From: an uncultured Treponema sp.
Lineage (GTDB): Bacteria > Spirochaetota > Spirochaetia > Treponematales > Treponemataceae
DNA: 38,469 nt
Assembly (NCBI GenBank): GCA_946537975.1
Contig: CAMNGG010000331.1
Span: 1-38,469 of the forward strand
Direction: 5' to 3'
Under the pieces are notes generated by a model. The model was given only the letters and a program-made list of their open reading frames with translations, had not been told where the DNA came from and searched no databases. Numbering within the stretch: position 1 is the first letter of the stretch; each line of letters opens with the position of its first letter. The position numbers and the translations under genes were made by a program. Positions 18,995 to 27,492 of this stretch are shown here, piece after piece.

Positions 18995-19921
18995 CTATTG
19001 AATATTCAGTATTTCTTTCAACTTTGGATAATAATTCAATAGATTAATCATGTTTTGGTCATTTCCACTCACAGCATTATTAATCCATAATTTTGGATAA
19101 TTTCTGTCAGATCCTAAATCTATTGGCCTGAATAATGAATTATTAATTACTCGAATTTTTGTATTATTTAATACCGCTTGTGACCAGAGCCACAAATCAT
19201 CTGTTTTAGGTGCTATTTCCATAAATAGTTTATCATTACAAATATCTTTATAAAATAAAGAACTATTAAATAAAGTTCCTCCAACTCCAACTGGAACAAT
19301 ATCGAAACCAATTGAATCATTACGAACATCAGTCCATTTTTCATATGGTAACAAATAGTGATTGTCTATCCGAATTTTAGTTCCAGAATGACATAAAATA
19401 TCGTTAGAATGATTTTTTTGTGCTTCTAAAAGTAATTCTAACCAGTTTTTGTCATAATATCCATCATCATCACAAATAATTATCGTTGCATCAGGATATA
19501 ATTGTAAAACAGGTACAAACTTTTTATATGAAGCATAGTTTTTACAAAATTTAATTTCTAATCCTTTTTGTATATATTTTTTTAATATTTTATTATTTAT
19601 AACTGATTTTTCATTAAACTCATTTTCATCTAACCATAGAATTATTTTATCAGGTAAAATATTTTGATTAAATAAAGAAAATAAGGTGTAATGAACTTCA
19701 TTAAAACGTTTTCCGTATGTTGTTAATGAAATAATTATGTTTGTTTTTTTAGAATCAATTTTAGGAATTAAATTATGTCTTTCTTTGAGTTTGACTAATC
19801 TTCTAATATTATTATTTCTGATTCTTTCTTTAGATATAAAAGATTTCGTTTTAGACAATACTACATCTAATATTTTCCATATGATTCTTTTTATTTTATA
19901 TAATATATTTTTATAGAACAT
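18995..19921 (-). CDS. Glycosyltransferase, GT2-like
   Basis: IIISLTTYGKRFNEVHYTLFSLFNQNILPDKIILWLDENE, ATIIICDDDGYYDKNWLE. Confidence 0.8.
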   Translation of the reverse strand: MFYKNILYKIKRIIWKILDVVLSKTKSFISKERIRNNNIRRLVKLKERHNLIPKIDSKKTNIIISLTTYGKRFNEVHYTLFSLFNQNILPDKIILWLDENEFNEKSVINNKILKKYIQKGLEIKFCKNYASYKKFVPVLQLYPDATIIICDDDGYYDKNWLELLLEAQKNHSNDILCHSGTKIRIDNHYLLPYEKWTDVRNDSIGFDIVPVGVGGTLFNSSLFYKDICNDKLFMEIAPKTDDLWLWSQAVLNNTKIRVINNSLFRPIDLGSDRNYPKLWINNAVSGNDQNMINLLNYYPKLKEILNIQ

Positions 19922-19936
19922 AAATAATAGTTATTG

Positions 19937-21169
19937 TTATAATAATTTGCAATCAAAAATACGATTATCATTATTTTGGATAACGGTATTAACAACAATA
20001 TCAAATTGATAAGGATTTACTATCCATTTTGTATTTTTAATCGAAGAACCTAAAGAAAATACATAATCATTAGGAAGTAAACTCTTTTCAGGAATTATAA
20101 ATTCAAAAACATTTTCACCTTTCTTGAATTCTGTGGAATCAGGTTTTTGAATTGATATAATTTTCTCAGCACCAAGAATTACATTAAACCACAAATCTAC
20201 ATTTTGACTTGGTTTTTGAACATCAGCTACAAGTCTTATTTTATATGATTGATTATAATCTATTGCTCCTGTTATTAATTTATTATCTAAAGTAAAAAAT
20301 TCAATAGATAGAGGATTCATACATTCATCATAAATTCTTCCATCATTTTTCCATGTTGTAGTTGTTATTTCTGAATTATCATCTTTTCTGCCAAGATAAT
20401 AATCAATACAATCTTGGATATTATCATCCTGTCTTATAATCTGTCCTTTTTGTAGAACAATACCTTTATTACAAAGGTTTTTTATTTGTGCCATATTATG
20501 AGAAACAAACAATACAGTCCTTCCCTGCCCTGTACTTAACTCATTCATTTTTCCCAGAGCCTTTTTCTGGAAGGCAGCATCGCCTACGGCAAGAACTTCA
20601 TCGGCAATAAGGATTTCGCTGTCCAGGTGGGCGGCAACGGCAAAGGCAAGACGTACATACATACCGCTTGAATAGCGTTTTACAGGTGTATCAATATGTT
20701 CACCTATTTCGGAGAATTCAATGATATCGTTTACTTTGCTGTCAATTTCTGCATGGGACATACCAAGAATAGCACCGTTCATAAAAATATTTTCACGGCC
20801 GGTAAGTTCTGCATGGAAGCCTGTTCCTACTTCAAGAAGACTGGCAATGCGGCCTTTAATTTTAATTTTACCTTCAGTTGGACTTGTAATCTGGCTGAGA
20901 AGCTTGAGCAAAGTAGATTTACCTGCTCCATTATGACCGATAATTCCAACGCGGTCGCCCTGTTTAATTTCAAAGTTCAAATCTTTTAATGCCCAGAAGC
21001 CTTCTGCGGTAGGATCATATTTTGAACCAAGTTTTGCGTGCGGATCTTCTTTACCGCGAAGACGTGCCATCCAGCTCTGAATATCGCGGAAAAGAGTTCC
21101 ATTATTGATTACACCTAGACGGTAATATTTTGAAAGATTTTCTACTTTGATTGCTATATCGTCTGCCAT
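19937..21169 (-). CDS. wzt: Polysaccharide ABC transporter ATP-binding protein with C-terminal Wzt-like carbohydrate-recognition domain
   Basis: GHNGAGKSTLLKLLSQI (Walker A), YSSGMYVRLAFAVAAHLDSEILIADEVLAVGD (signature/Walker B), VLFVSHNM; extra ~150-aa beta-rich C-terminus. Confidence 0.92.
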   Translation of the reverse strand: MADDIAIKVENLSKYYRLGVINNGTLFRDIQSWMARLRGKEDPHAKLGSKYDPTAEGFWALKDLNFEIKQGDRVGIIGHNGAGKSTLLKLLSQITSPTEGKIKIKGRIASLLEVGTGFHAELTGRENIFMNGAILGMSHAEIDSKVNDIIEFSEIGEHIDTPVKRYSSGMYVRLAFAVAAHLDSEILIADEVLAVGDAAFQKKALGKMNELSTGQGRTVLFVSHNMAQIKNLCNKGIVLQKGQIIRQDDNIQDCIDYYLGRKDDNSEITTTTWKNDGRIYDECMNPLSIEFFTLDNKLITGAIDYNQSYKIRLVADVQKPSQNVDLWFNVILGAEKIISIQKPDSTEFKKGENVFEFIIPEKSLLPNDYVFSLGSSIKNTKWIVNPYQFDIVVNTVIQNNDNRIFDCKLL

Positions 21170-21179
21170 AATAATACTC

Positions 21180-22061
21180 CTAAATTACATCCACAAAGTT
21201 GCGTTCATTCTTGGTAAACAGAATAAGACCAAAGAATGTTAGAACAAAGGTAACGACTATACTGGTTATAATCATAGAAGGTTCCAGATTTCCTGCACCA
21301 TAAAAAGCAATTCTGAAAAACTCTATAGGTGCACACATTGGGTTTACATAAGCAAGCCAGCTGAAACGAGATGGTATTTCTGATAATGGGTATACAACAG
21401 GGGTTGCATACATGGCAAGCTGAATACCAAATGTAAGAAGGAGATTTAAATCGCGGTATTTAGTTGTTAATGAACTTACAATTAAACCTAAGCTTCCGCC
21501 AAGTAAACCTATCCAGATAATGATAAAAGGGAACAGAAGTGCATACCAGCTAAGGTGTATGGGAGCTTTCTGGAAGAAGTAGGAATAAATATAAAGTACA
21601 ACCAGAAGCAGAAATTGAATTGCAAGCTTTATAATATGAAAGCCACAGGTAGCAATTGGTGATGTTAATCTTGGAAAATAAACTTTTCCAAATACAGACT
21701 GATTTTGTGTAAAAGTTGCAGCACAGCTTGTAAGACATGAAGTAAAGTATGACCAGAGCATGGTTCCGGCAAAATAGAAAAGAATATATGGAATACCATC
21801 TGTTCCAACCTTTGCCATCTGTCCGAATACAAACATATACATAAAGGCAGTAATTAAAGGCTGTAATAAATACCAGATTGGACCGAGAATTGTCTGCTTA
21901 TAAGCAACAACAAAATCTCGCTTGATAAACATTTTAATTAAGTATTTATAATCCCAGACATCCCTAAGATGAAGGTCTAAAAGTCGCTTTTTAGCAGTTA
22001 TGATTTTATCCCAGTCTTTTTCATTTTTTACTGAAACTGCGTTTTCATTAGTATTTGTCAT
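21180..22061 (-). CDS. wzm: Polysaccharide ABC transporter permease
   Basis: LIKMFIKRDFVVAYKQTILGPIWYLLQPLITAFMYMFVFGQ; polytopic ABC-2 type; adjacent to wzt. Confidence 0.93.
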   Translation of the reverse strand: MTNTNENAVSVKNEKDWDKIITAKKRLLDLHLRDVWDYKYLIKMFIKRDFVVAYKQTILGPIWYLLQPLITAFMYMFVFGQMAKVGTDGIPYILFYFAGTMLWSYFTSCLTSCAATFTQNQSVFGKVYFPRLTSPIATCGFHIIKLAIQFLLLVVLYIYSYFFQKAPIHLSWYALLFPFIIIWIGLLGGSLGLIVSSLTTKYRDLNLLLTFGIQLAMYATPVVYPLSEIPSRFSWLAYVNPMCAPIEFFRIAFYGAGNLEPSMIITSIVVTFVLTFFGLILFTKNERNFVDVI

Positions 22062-22082
22062 ATTATATTAGAATACCATATT

Positions 22083-22916
22083 TCAGGCTTTTTTACAATT
22101 AAAAGCAATGAAGCCATGTGAAATACGTTCATTCTCAGGAGGCAACTTTTGCCATTCTCCATAAGTACGTTTCAAATAGGATTCCCAGCCTGACGGTGCT
22201 TTAAATTTTTCACTTTCAAAATCAACTTCTACGGCAGGTTCAAGTTCTGTTTTCAGCAGATAAGTTTCTGCATTATCACCCCAGGTAAAATCTGCAACCT
22301 TTTCACAAGTTTCATATTCATATGTTTGAGCAAGAACATCTATTTTTTTGCAAAGATTTTTTACTCCATATAATTTTACAAAAGGTGCAATAAAAATTGC
22401 TTTTATGATTTTTTTAATTAAATTCTGATTGACATAAAAAGGATTTGTAGTGGCAAGATCCTGTAAGTGTCTTAATTTTAGATAGCTTTCAAAAAGTGCT
22501 TGAGCGTCTTCTTTCTTTTCCGGGTAGCCATCTAATGGAAAAACATCAATCCAGATTCCGCTAATATTCTTTTTTGCTTTACCCTTTTCATAAACTATGG
22601 TATTTGTATCAATTACTTTTGCATAAGGATAAATATTCGGATTTCTGCACTTTGTGTATAATCTTGTTTCCAGATTTTCTTTTATTGGATTAAAGCCGGT
22701 TAATTCAATAAATTTATTGTAATCAGGGCGAGGCATTAAGACATCAATATCATCATCCCAGGGAATAAAACCTTTATGTCTTACAGCACCAAGAAGAGTT
22801 CCATATCCTAAATAGTATTTTAAATTATGCGAATCACAAAATGAAGCATATTCAATTAATATATTTAATTCAATTTTTTTTATTTCATCCATTGTCAGTG
22901 GAGTCTTTTTATTCAT
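22083..22916 (-). CDS. LicD family phosphotransferase
   Basis: HNLKYYLGYGTLLGAVRHKGFIPWDDDIDVLMPRPDY is the LicD signature. Start probably at MNKKTPLTMDE. Confidence 0.92.
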   Translation of the reverse strand: MNKKTPLTMDEIKKIELNILIEYASFCDSHNLKYYLGYGTLLGAVRHKGFIPWDDDIDVLMPRPDYNKFIELTGFNPIKENLETRLYTKCRNPNIYPYAKVIDTNTIVYEKGKAKKNISGIWIDVFPLDGYPEKKEDAQALFESYLKLRHLQDLATTNPFYVNQNLIKKIIKAIFIAPFVKLYGVKNLCKKIDVLAQTYEYETCEKVADFTWGDNAETYLLKTELEPAVEVDFESEKFKAPSGWESYLKRTYGEWQKLPPENERISHGFIAFNCKKA

Positions 22917-24084
22917 TATTATCTTCCTTGCACTGGCCTTTTTCATACGCCTTTTTTAAAGCGCTAAATATTTCTTCATTGGTATTTTCTTTTATTATTT
23001 CGCCATATTTATATTTTGAAACTTTTTCTGCCTGGGCGCCTAAATTAAAACAGGCAATTGGGATACCAGCTGCAATTAATTCTGATATAAGATATGAAAA
23101 AGTTTCTGGCCATACAGAAGGAAAAAAGACAACCGATATTTTCTGGTCGATAAGTATTTGTCTGATATTAGAAGCATCATAAGGTCCCATATAATGAATG
23201 TTTTCTGCATTAATGCAGCAGTCTTCCCTTAATATGCCGTTAATACTAATTTCATAATCTTTATCAGCAGAAAACTGTAAGAAATTTTTAACAGTTTCAC
23301 AACCTTTATCAATATTTTTAATAGACCCAAAAATTGAAATTTTAAATTTTTGAGGTAATTTTTTAATTTCATCATATTTAATATATTCAAGTGAATGAGG
23401 AGTAACTTTTACTTTTTTTTCAAAAGCTGGAAAATGTTTAACAAATAAAGCCTTAGAAGATTCTGAAAATGCATAAATATCATTTACAAAAGGAAAAAAG
23501 TTTTCCCAGGATTTATGCCAGCTATTATATGTAATTTTTGTAGTAATATATTTTAAATAAGCATGTTTTATCTGTTCTTCAGATAGATATCCATCTTTGT
23601 TACATAAATGTGCATTAATCCATATACAATGAAAATCATGTAAATCATAAGAAATATATAGATCAAGAGAGGACATCCACTTAAAAAGAGAATCTATACT
23701 CATATAAGATTCTACAGCAACAATTTTTATTTCTTTCAAGTATTCTGAAAGCTTTGAAATTTGTGATGGCTTAAAATATGTTCTTATATGTGTCTCATTA
23801 TTTTCAATACTGTATAAATAATCTTTATCTGCAGAAATAGTATTTCTTAGAATTATTAAATCTTTTTGATTTCCATATTTATTATTAAGATAAGTGATTG
23901 TACCACCACCGCCATTATGACAAACAACTAAAGTATATTTTTTTTGATTTTCAAGAACCAGATTTATATTGTGCGGATAAATGATTTTATATAAAAAAGA
24001 ATTATAAATAATCCTATAATAAATAATCTTTAATAAACGATAAAAGAAAACTAATATAGGATTATTTTTTATTTGATTTTTCAT
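22909..24084 (-). CDS. Glycosyltransferase, GT4-like
   Basis: CHNGGGGTITYL; C-terminal ISVVFFPSVWPETFSYLISELIAAGIPIACFNLGAQAE. Confidence 0.85.
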   Translation of the reverse strand: MKNQIKNNPILVFFYRLLKIIYYRIIYNSFLYKIIYPHNINLVLENQKKYTLVVCHNGGGGTITYLNNKYGNQKDLIILRNTISADKDYLYSIENNETHIRTYFKPSQISKLSEYLKEIKIVAVESYMSIDSLFKWMSSLDLYISYDLHDFHCIWINAHLCNKDGYLSEEQIKHAYLKYITTKITYNSWHKSWENFFPFVNDIYAFSESSKALFVKHFPAFEKKVKVTPHSLEYIKYDEIKKLPQKFKISIFGSIKNIDKGCETVKNFLQFSADKDYEISINGILREDCCINAENIHYMGPYDASNIRQILIDQKISVVFFPSVWPETFSYLISELIAAGIPIACFNLGAQAEKVSKYKYGEIIKENTNEEIFSALKKAYEKGQCKEDNNE

Positions 24085-24093
24085 TTAATTTTT

Positions 24094-25071
24094 TTATTTT
24101 CTTACTTCACCATGCAGGAAGTCATCATAAGCAATTTCTACTCCCTGTCGAACATCAACCTTAGCTTTCCAGCCAAGTGCATTCAGGCGGGTTACGTCGC
24201 AGAGTTTTCTTGGCGTGCCGTTTGGTTTTGACGGGTCCCATTCCATGCGGCAGCGGCGGCCTTCTTTTCGAACATCTGCATATACAACATCTTCGATTGT
24301 CTCTGCTAGTTCTTTGATTGTGCATTCACGACCGGTTCCAACATTTACAAAGTCACCGGTTGGAGTACGGAGGTCTGCTGCATCTTTGTTTTCCATAAGG
24401 TAAACAACTGCATCTGCTAGATCACCGGCATAAAGGAATTCGCGGAGAGGAGAACCGTCTCCCCAAAGATGAACGACGTCTTCTCCACTAGCCTTTGCCT
24501 CGTGGAACTTACGAATCATTGCAGGGAAAACATGACTTCCCTGGAGCTCGTAATTGTCTCCAAGGCCATAAAGATTTGTAGGCATAACGCTTAAGAAGTT
24601 TGTGCCGTGCTGTTTGTTGTAAGCTGTACATAATTTGATTACACTGATTTTTGCAAGAGCATAAGCATCGTTAGTCGGCTCTAAGGGGCCAGTAAGAAGG
24701 CTTTCTTCTTTAATAGGCTGCTCTGCCATCTTTGGATAGATACAGGTTGAACCAAGGTTCATCAGTTTTTTTACACCGTTTACTCGGGCTGCTTCAACTA
24801 CATTAAAACCGATTACCATATTCTGATAGATAAAATCTGCCGGGTAAGTTGAATTAGCACCGATTCCTCCAACATGTGCTGCGGCAAGAAAAACATATTC
24901 TGGTTTTTCTTTGGCGAAAAAATCATTTACTGCGGCCTGATTCAAAAGATCAAGTTCTTTGTGGGTTCTTGTAATTAGATTTGTGTAGCCCTTTTCCTTA
25001 AGGCAGCGGAGGATTGCTCCTCCAACAAGTCCGCGGTGTCCTGCTACATATATTTTTGCATTCTTTTCCAT
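24094..25071 (-). CDS. fcl: GDP-L-fucose synthase
   Basis: KIYVAGHRGLVGGAILRCL, NLGSTCIYPKMAEQPIKEESLLTGPLEPTNDAYALAKI, MPTNLYGLGDNY. Confidence 0.96.
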   Translation of the reverse strand: MEKNAKIYVAGHRGLVGGAILRCLKEKGYTNLITRTHKELDLLNQAAVNDFFAKEKPEYVFLAAAHVGGIGANSTYPADFIYQNMVIGFNVVEAARVNGVKKLMNLGSTCIYPKMAEQPIKEESLLTGPLEPTNDAYALAKISVIKLCTAYNKQHGTNFLSVMPTNLYGLGDNYELQGSHVFPAMIRKFHEAKASGEDVVHLWGDGSPLREFLYAGDLADAVVYLMENKDAADLRTPTGDFVNVGTGRECTIKELAETIEDVVYADVRKEGRRCRMEWDPSKPNGTPRKLCDVTRLNALGWKAKVDVRQGVEIAYDDFLHGEVRK

Positions 25072-25081
25072 AATTATCTAT

Positions 25082-25146
25082 ACGGTCATTGAGCCTGTCG
25101 AAATGACCGTGCTCCAATAAAGGTGGTTTCGACAAGCTCAACCACC
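25082..25146. repeat. Two family B hairpins between gmd and fcl
   Basis: ACGGTCATTgagcctgtcgAAATGACCGT (25082-25110, inverted) and GGTGGTTtcgacaagctcAACCACC (25122-25146), the latter followed by GATTTTTTT. Confidence 0.85.
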
Positions 25147-25153
25147 GATTTTT

Positions 25154-26227
25154 TTATCTCTGGTGTAAAGTCTTTTCTGCCTTTACATACTCCATATCAT
25201 GCTTCATCATGATTTTTACAAGTTCAGGGAAAGATGTCTTTGTAGGATTCCAGCCGAGAACTGATTTTGCTTTTGTCGGATCACCAAGCAGAGTTTCTAC
25301 CTCTGCAGGACGGAAGTATTTCGGATCAACTTCGATGAGCACTTCGCCTGTTGCCTTGTTGTAGCCCTTCTCGTTTACCCCCTCGCCCTTGAACTCAATT
25401 TCAATACCGGCTTCTTTGAATGCGTACTGACAGAACTCACGAACTGAATGCTGTTCACCGGTTGCGACTACGAAATCATCCGGCTTGTCCTGCTGCAAAA
25501 TCAGCCACATACATTCAACATAATCTTTTGCATAACCCCAGTCACGGAGAGCGTTGAGGTTACCAAGGTATAGCTTTTTCTGAAGTCCCTGAGCAATACG
25601 GCTAGCCGCCAGAGTGATTTTACGTGTTACGAAGGTTTCACCGCGGCGCTCTGATTCGTGGTTGAACAAGATACCGTTTGAACAGAACATACCGTAAGAT
25701 TCGCGGTAGTTCTTCATAATCCAGAAGCCGTACATTTTTGCGACTGCATAAGGAGAGCGTGGATAGAAAGGAGTTGTTTCCTTCTGAGGAACTTCCTGTA
25801 CAAGTCCGAAAAGCTCAGAAGTTGAAGCCTGATAAATACGGCAGGTCTTTTCCATTCCGAGGAAGTGAACTGCTTCAAGAATGCGGAGAACACCAGTTGC
25901 ATCACAGTCAGCAGTATATTCAGGAACTTCGAAAGAAACCTGAACGTGGCTTTGTGCACCAAGGTTATAAATTTCCGTAGGCTTTATTTCACGGATTAAA
26001 CGGATAAGACTTTCTGAATCAGTTAGGTCACCGTAATGCAGCTGAACTTTACGAGCCTCGTGCATATCCTTTAATGCTGTTTCAAGATAAAGGTGCTCGA
26101 TACGACCTGTATTAAATGAAGATGAACGACGGATTATTCCGTGAACCTCGTAGCCTTTCTCAAGCAAAAACTCTGCAAGGAAAGAACCGTCCTGACCAGT
26201 AATACCTGTTATAAGTGCTGTTTTCAT
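25154..26227 (-). CDS. gmd: GDP-mannose 4,6-dehydratase
   Basis: [62 protein letters not shown]. Confidence 0.97.
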   Translation of the reverse strand: MKTALITGITGQDGSFLAEFLLEKGYEVHGIIRRSSSFNTGRIEHLYLETALKDMHEARKVQLHYGDLTDSESLIRLIREIKPTEIYNLGAQSHVQVSFEVPEYTADCDATGVLRILEAVHFLGMEKTCRIYQASTSELFGLVQEVPQKETTPFYPRSPYAVAKMYGFWIMKNYRESYGMFCSNGILFNHESERRGETFVTRKITLAASRIAQGLQKKLYLGNLNALRDWGYAKDYVECMWLILQQDKPDDFVVATGEQHSVREFCQYAFKEAGIEIEFKGEGVNEKGYNKATGEVLIEVDPKYFRPAEVETLLGDPTKAKSVLGWNPTKTSFPELVKIMMKHDMEYVKAEKTLHQR

Positions 26228-26307
26228 ATTTATTCCTTAAAAAAAATAATATTATATTATAGTTAAAAAGGTATAAGTTTGCAATTGTTACGATATAGTT
26301 ACGTTTT

Positions 26308-26728
26308 AAAATAACTTATTAATTGTATCAAAGTATGCTTTTCTATATTCTGTTTTTACATCAAAGCTTAAAACATCTGTATTGTATTTTTTAATGGAAT
26401 TGTATCAGCATCCCAGATTAAATAATATGGCTGCTCACAAATTAATGCATAGGCCATCTTTAAAAATTGCTGAAAATACCAGCCAGTTCGACAAGTATTA
26501 GGATTTCTCTGTTTTATAACATCTTTAACAGAGGTAAAAGATAATTCTGGAAATATTTTATCTTCATCATAAAAAGTTATACACTTATTTGTATTGCATA
26601 ATTTTTGTAAAGAAGATTTCCCTATTACAATGATATTGTCACTTATAAGCTCTTTAATTTTTTTCAATATGAGTTTGAAATTTTATGAAATCCTTTTCGC
26701 TACAAACAAATAATAAAGGAATGGACAT
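26308..26728 (-). pseudogene. Frameshifted, truncated glycosyltransferase remnant
   Basis: Manual reverse-strand translation: frame 1 from ATG 26728 gives MSIPLLFVCSEKDFIKFQTHIEKN*. A shift at an A7 run (26658-26664) restores KIKELISDNIIVIG...PYYLIWDADTIPLKNTIQMF*, then a second shift gives SFDVKTEYRKAYFDTINKLF*. Confidence 0.75.
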
Positions 26729-26738
26729 AATCACCTCT

Positions 26739-27476
26739 TTATTTATTAAAGACTTTTTTGATTTTATGCAAGACTTTATAAATATCTGGCTTTTTTTCTA
26801 GACGGTCACCTTGTCTTTTATAGAAAATCCATTTATTCTCGTAGTATTCGAAATCTGGATCATAAGTATCTTTTCCGGATTCTCTTTCTTTTCGATTTTC
26901 ATCTATCTTATGATTATGAATAACCATATTTTCTTCTGAACATTTAATATTATAATCTGAAGCATAAGCAATTTGCAAAGGTAAGTCTGCATCACCATAA
27001 AACCAGTCATAATGTTCATCAAATAAAAAACCAGTTTTTTTATTAAGAATTGCATAGTTTGCACAAGGAAAACCATATCCCCCTTCTGCAATTCTAAATG
27101 AAGGATTCTGCCCTATTCCCTTTGTTTTTAAAACAAGTAGCCCGAGATTTGAGTCTTCTTCAAAATATCTTGCTGCGTTTTTATCCCATTCTGGAAGTAC
27201 AAGGCAGTCATCATTAAGATACATTACATAATCGTATTTTGCAGCCTTAATTCCTTCATTAATAATTGCCCATAAACCTTTTACACGCTTTCCATCTTTA
27301 CGGGCATTGTCCAGCATTGAAATTGCATCATATTTTTTACAGATATTTTCAGTACTTTCGAAACCACCATGAAGAACCAGAATTTCTACAGGGAGTTTTG
27401 TATTTGTGCGAATAGATTCAAGACATTCTTGTAAATCTTCATCTCTTTTATATGTTGGTATAACTATTGAAAACAT
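26739..27476 (-). CDS. Glycosyltransferase family 2
   Basis: MFSIVIPTYKRDEDLQECLESI; DYVMYLNDDCLVLPEWD. Confidence 0.9.
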   Translation of the reverse strand: MFSIVIPTYKRDEDLQECLESIRTNTKLPVEILVLHGGFESTENICKKYDAISMLDNARKDGKRVKGLWAIINEGIKAAKYDYVMYLNDDCLVLPEWDKNAARYFEEDSNLGLLVLKTKGIGQNPSFRIAEGGYGFPCANYAILNKKTGFLFDEHYDWFYGDADLPLQIAYASDYNIKCSEENMVIHNHKIDENRKERESGKDTYDPDFEYYENKWIFYKRQGDRLEKKPDIYKVLHKIKKVFNK

Positions 27477-27492
27477 TTTTATCACCCCATGT

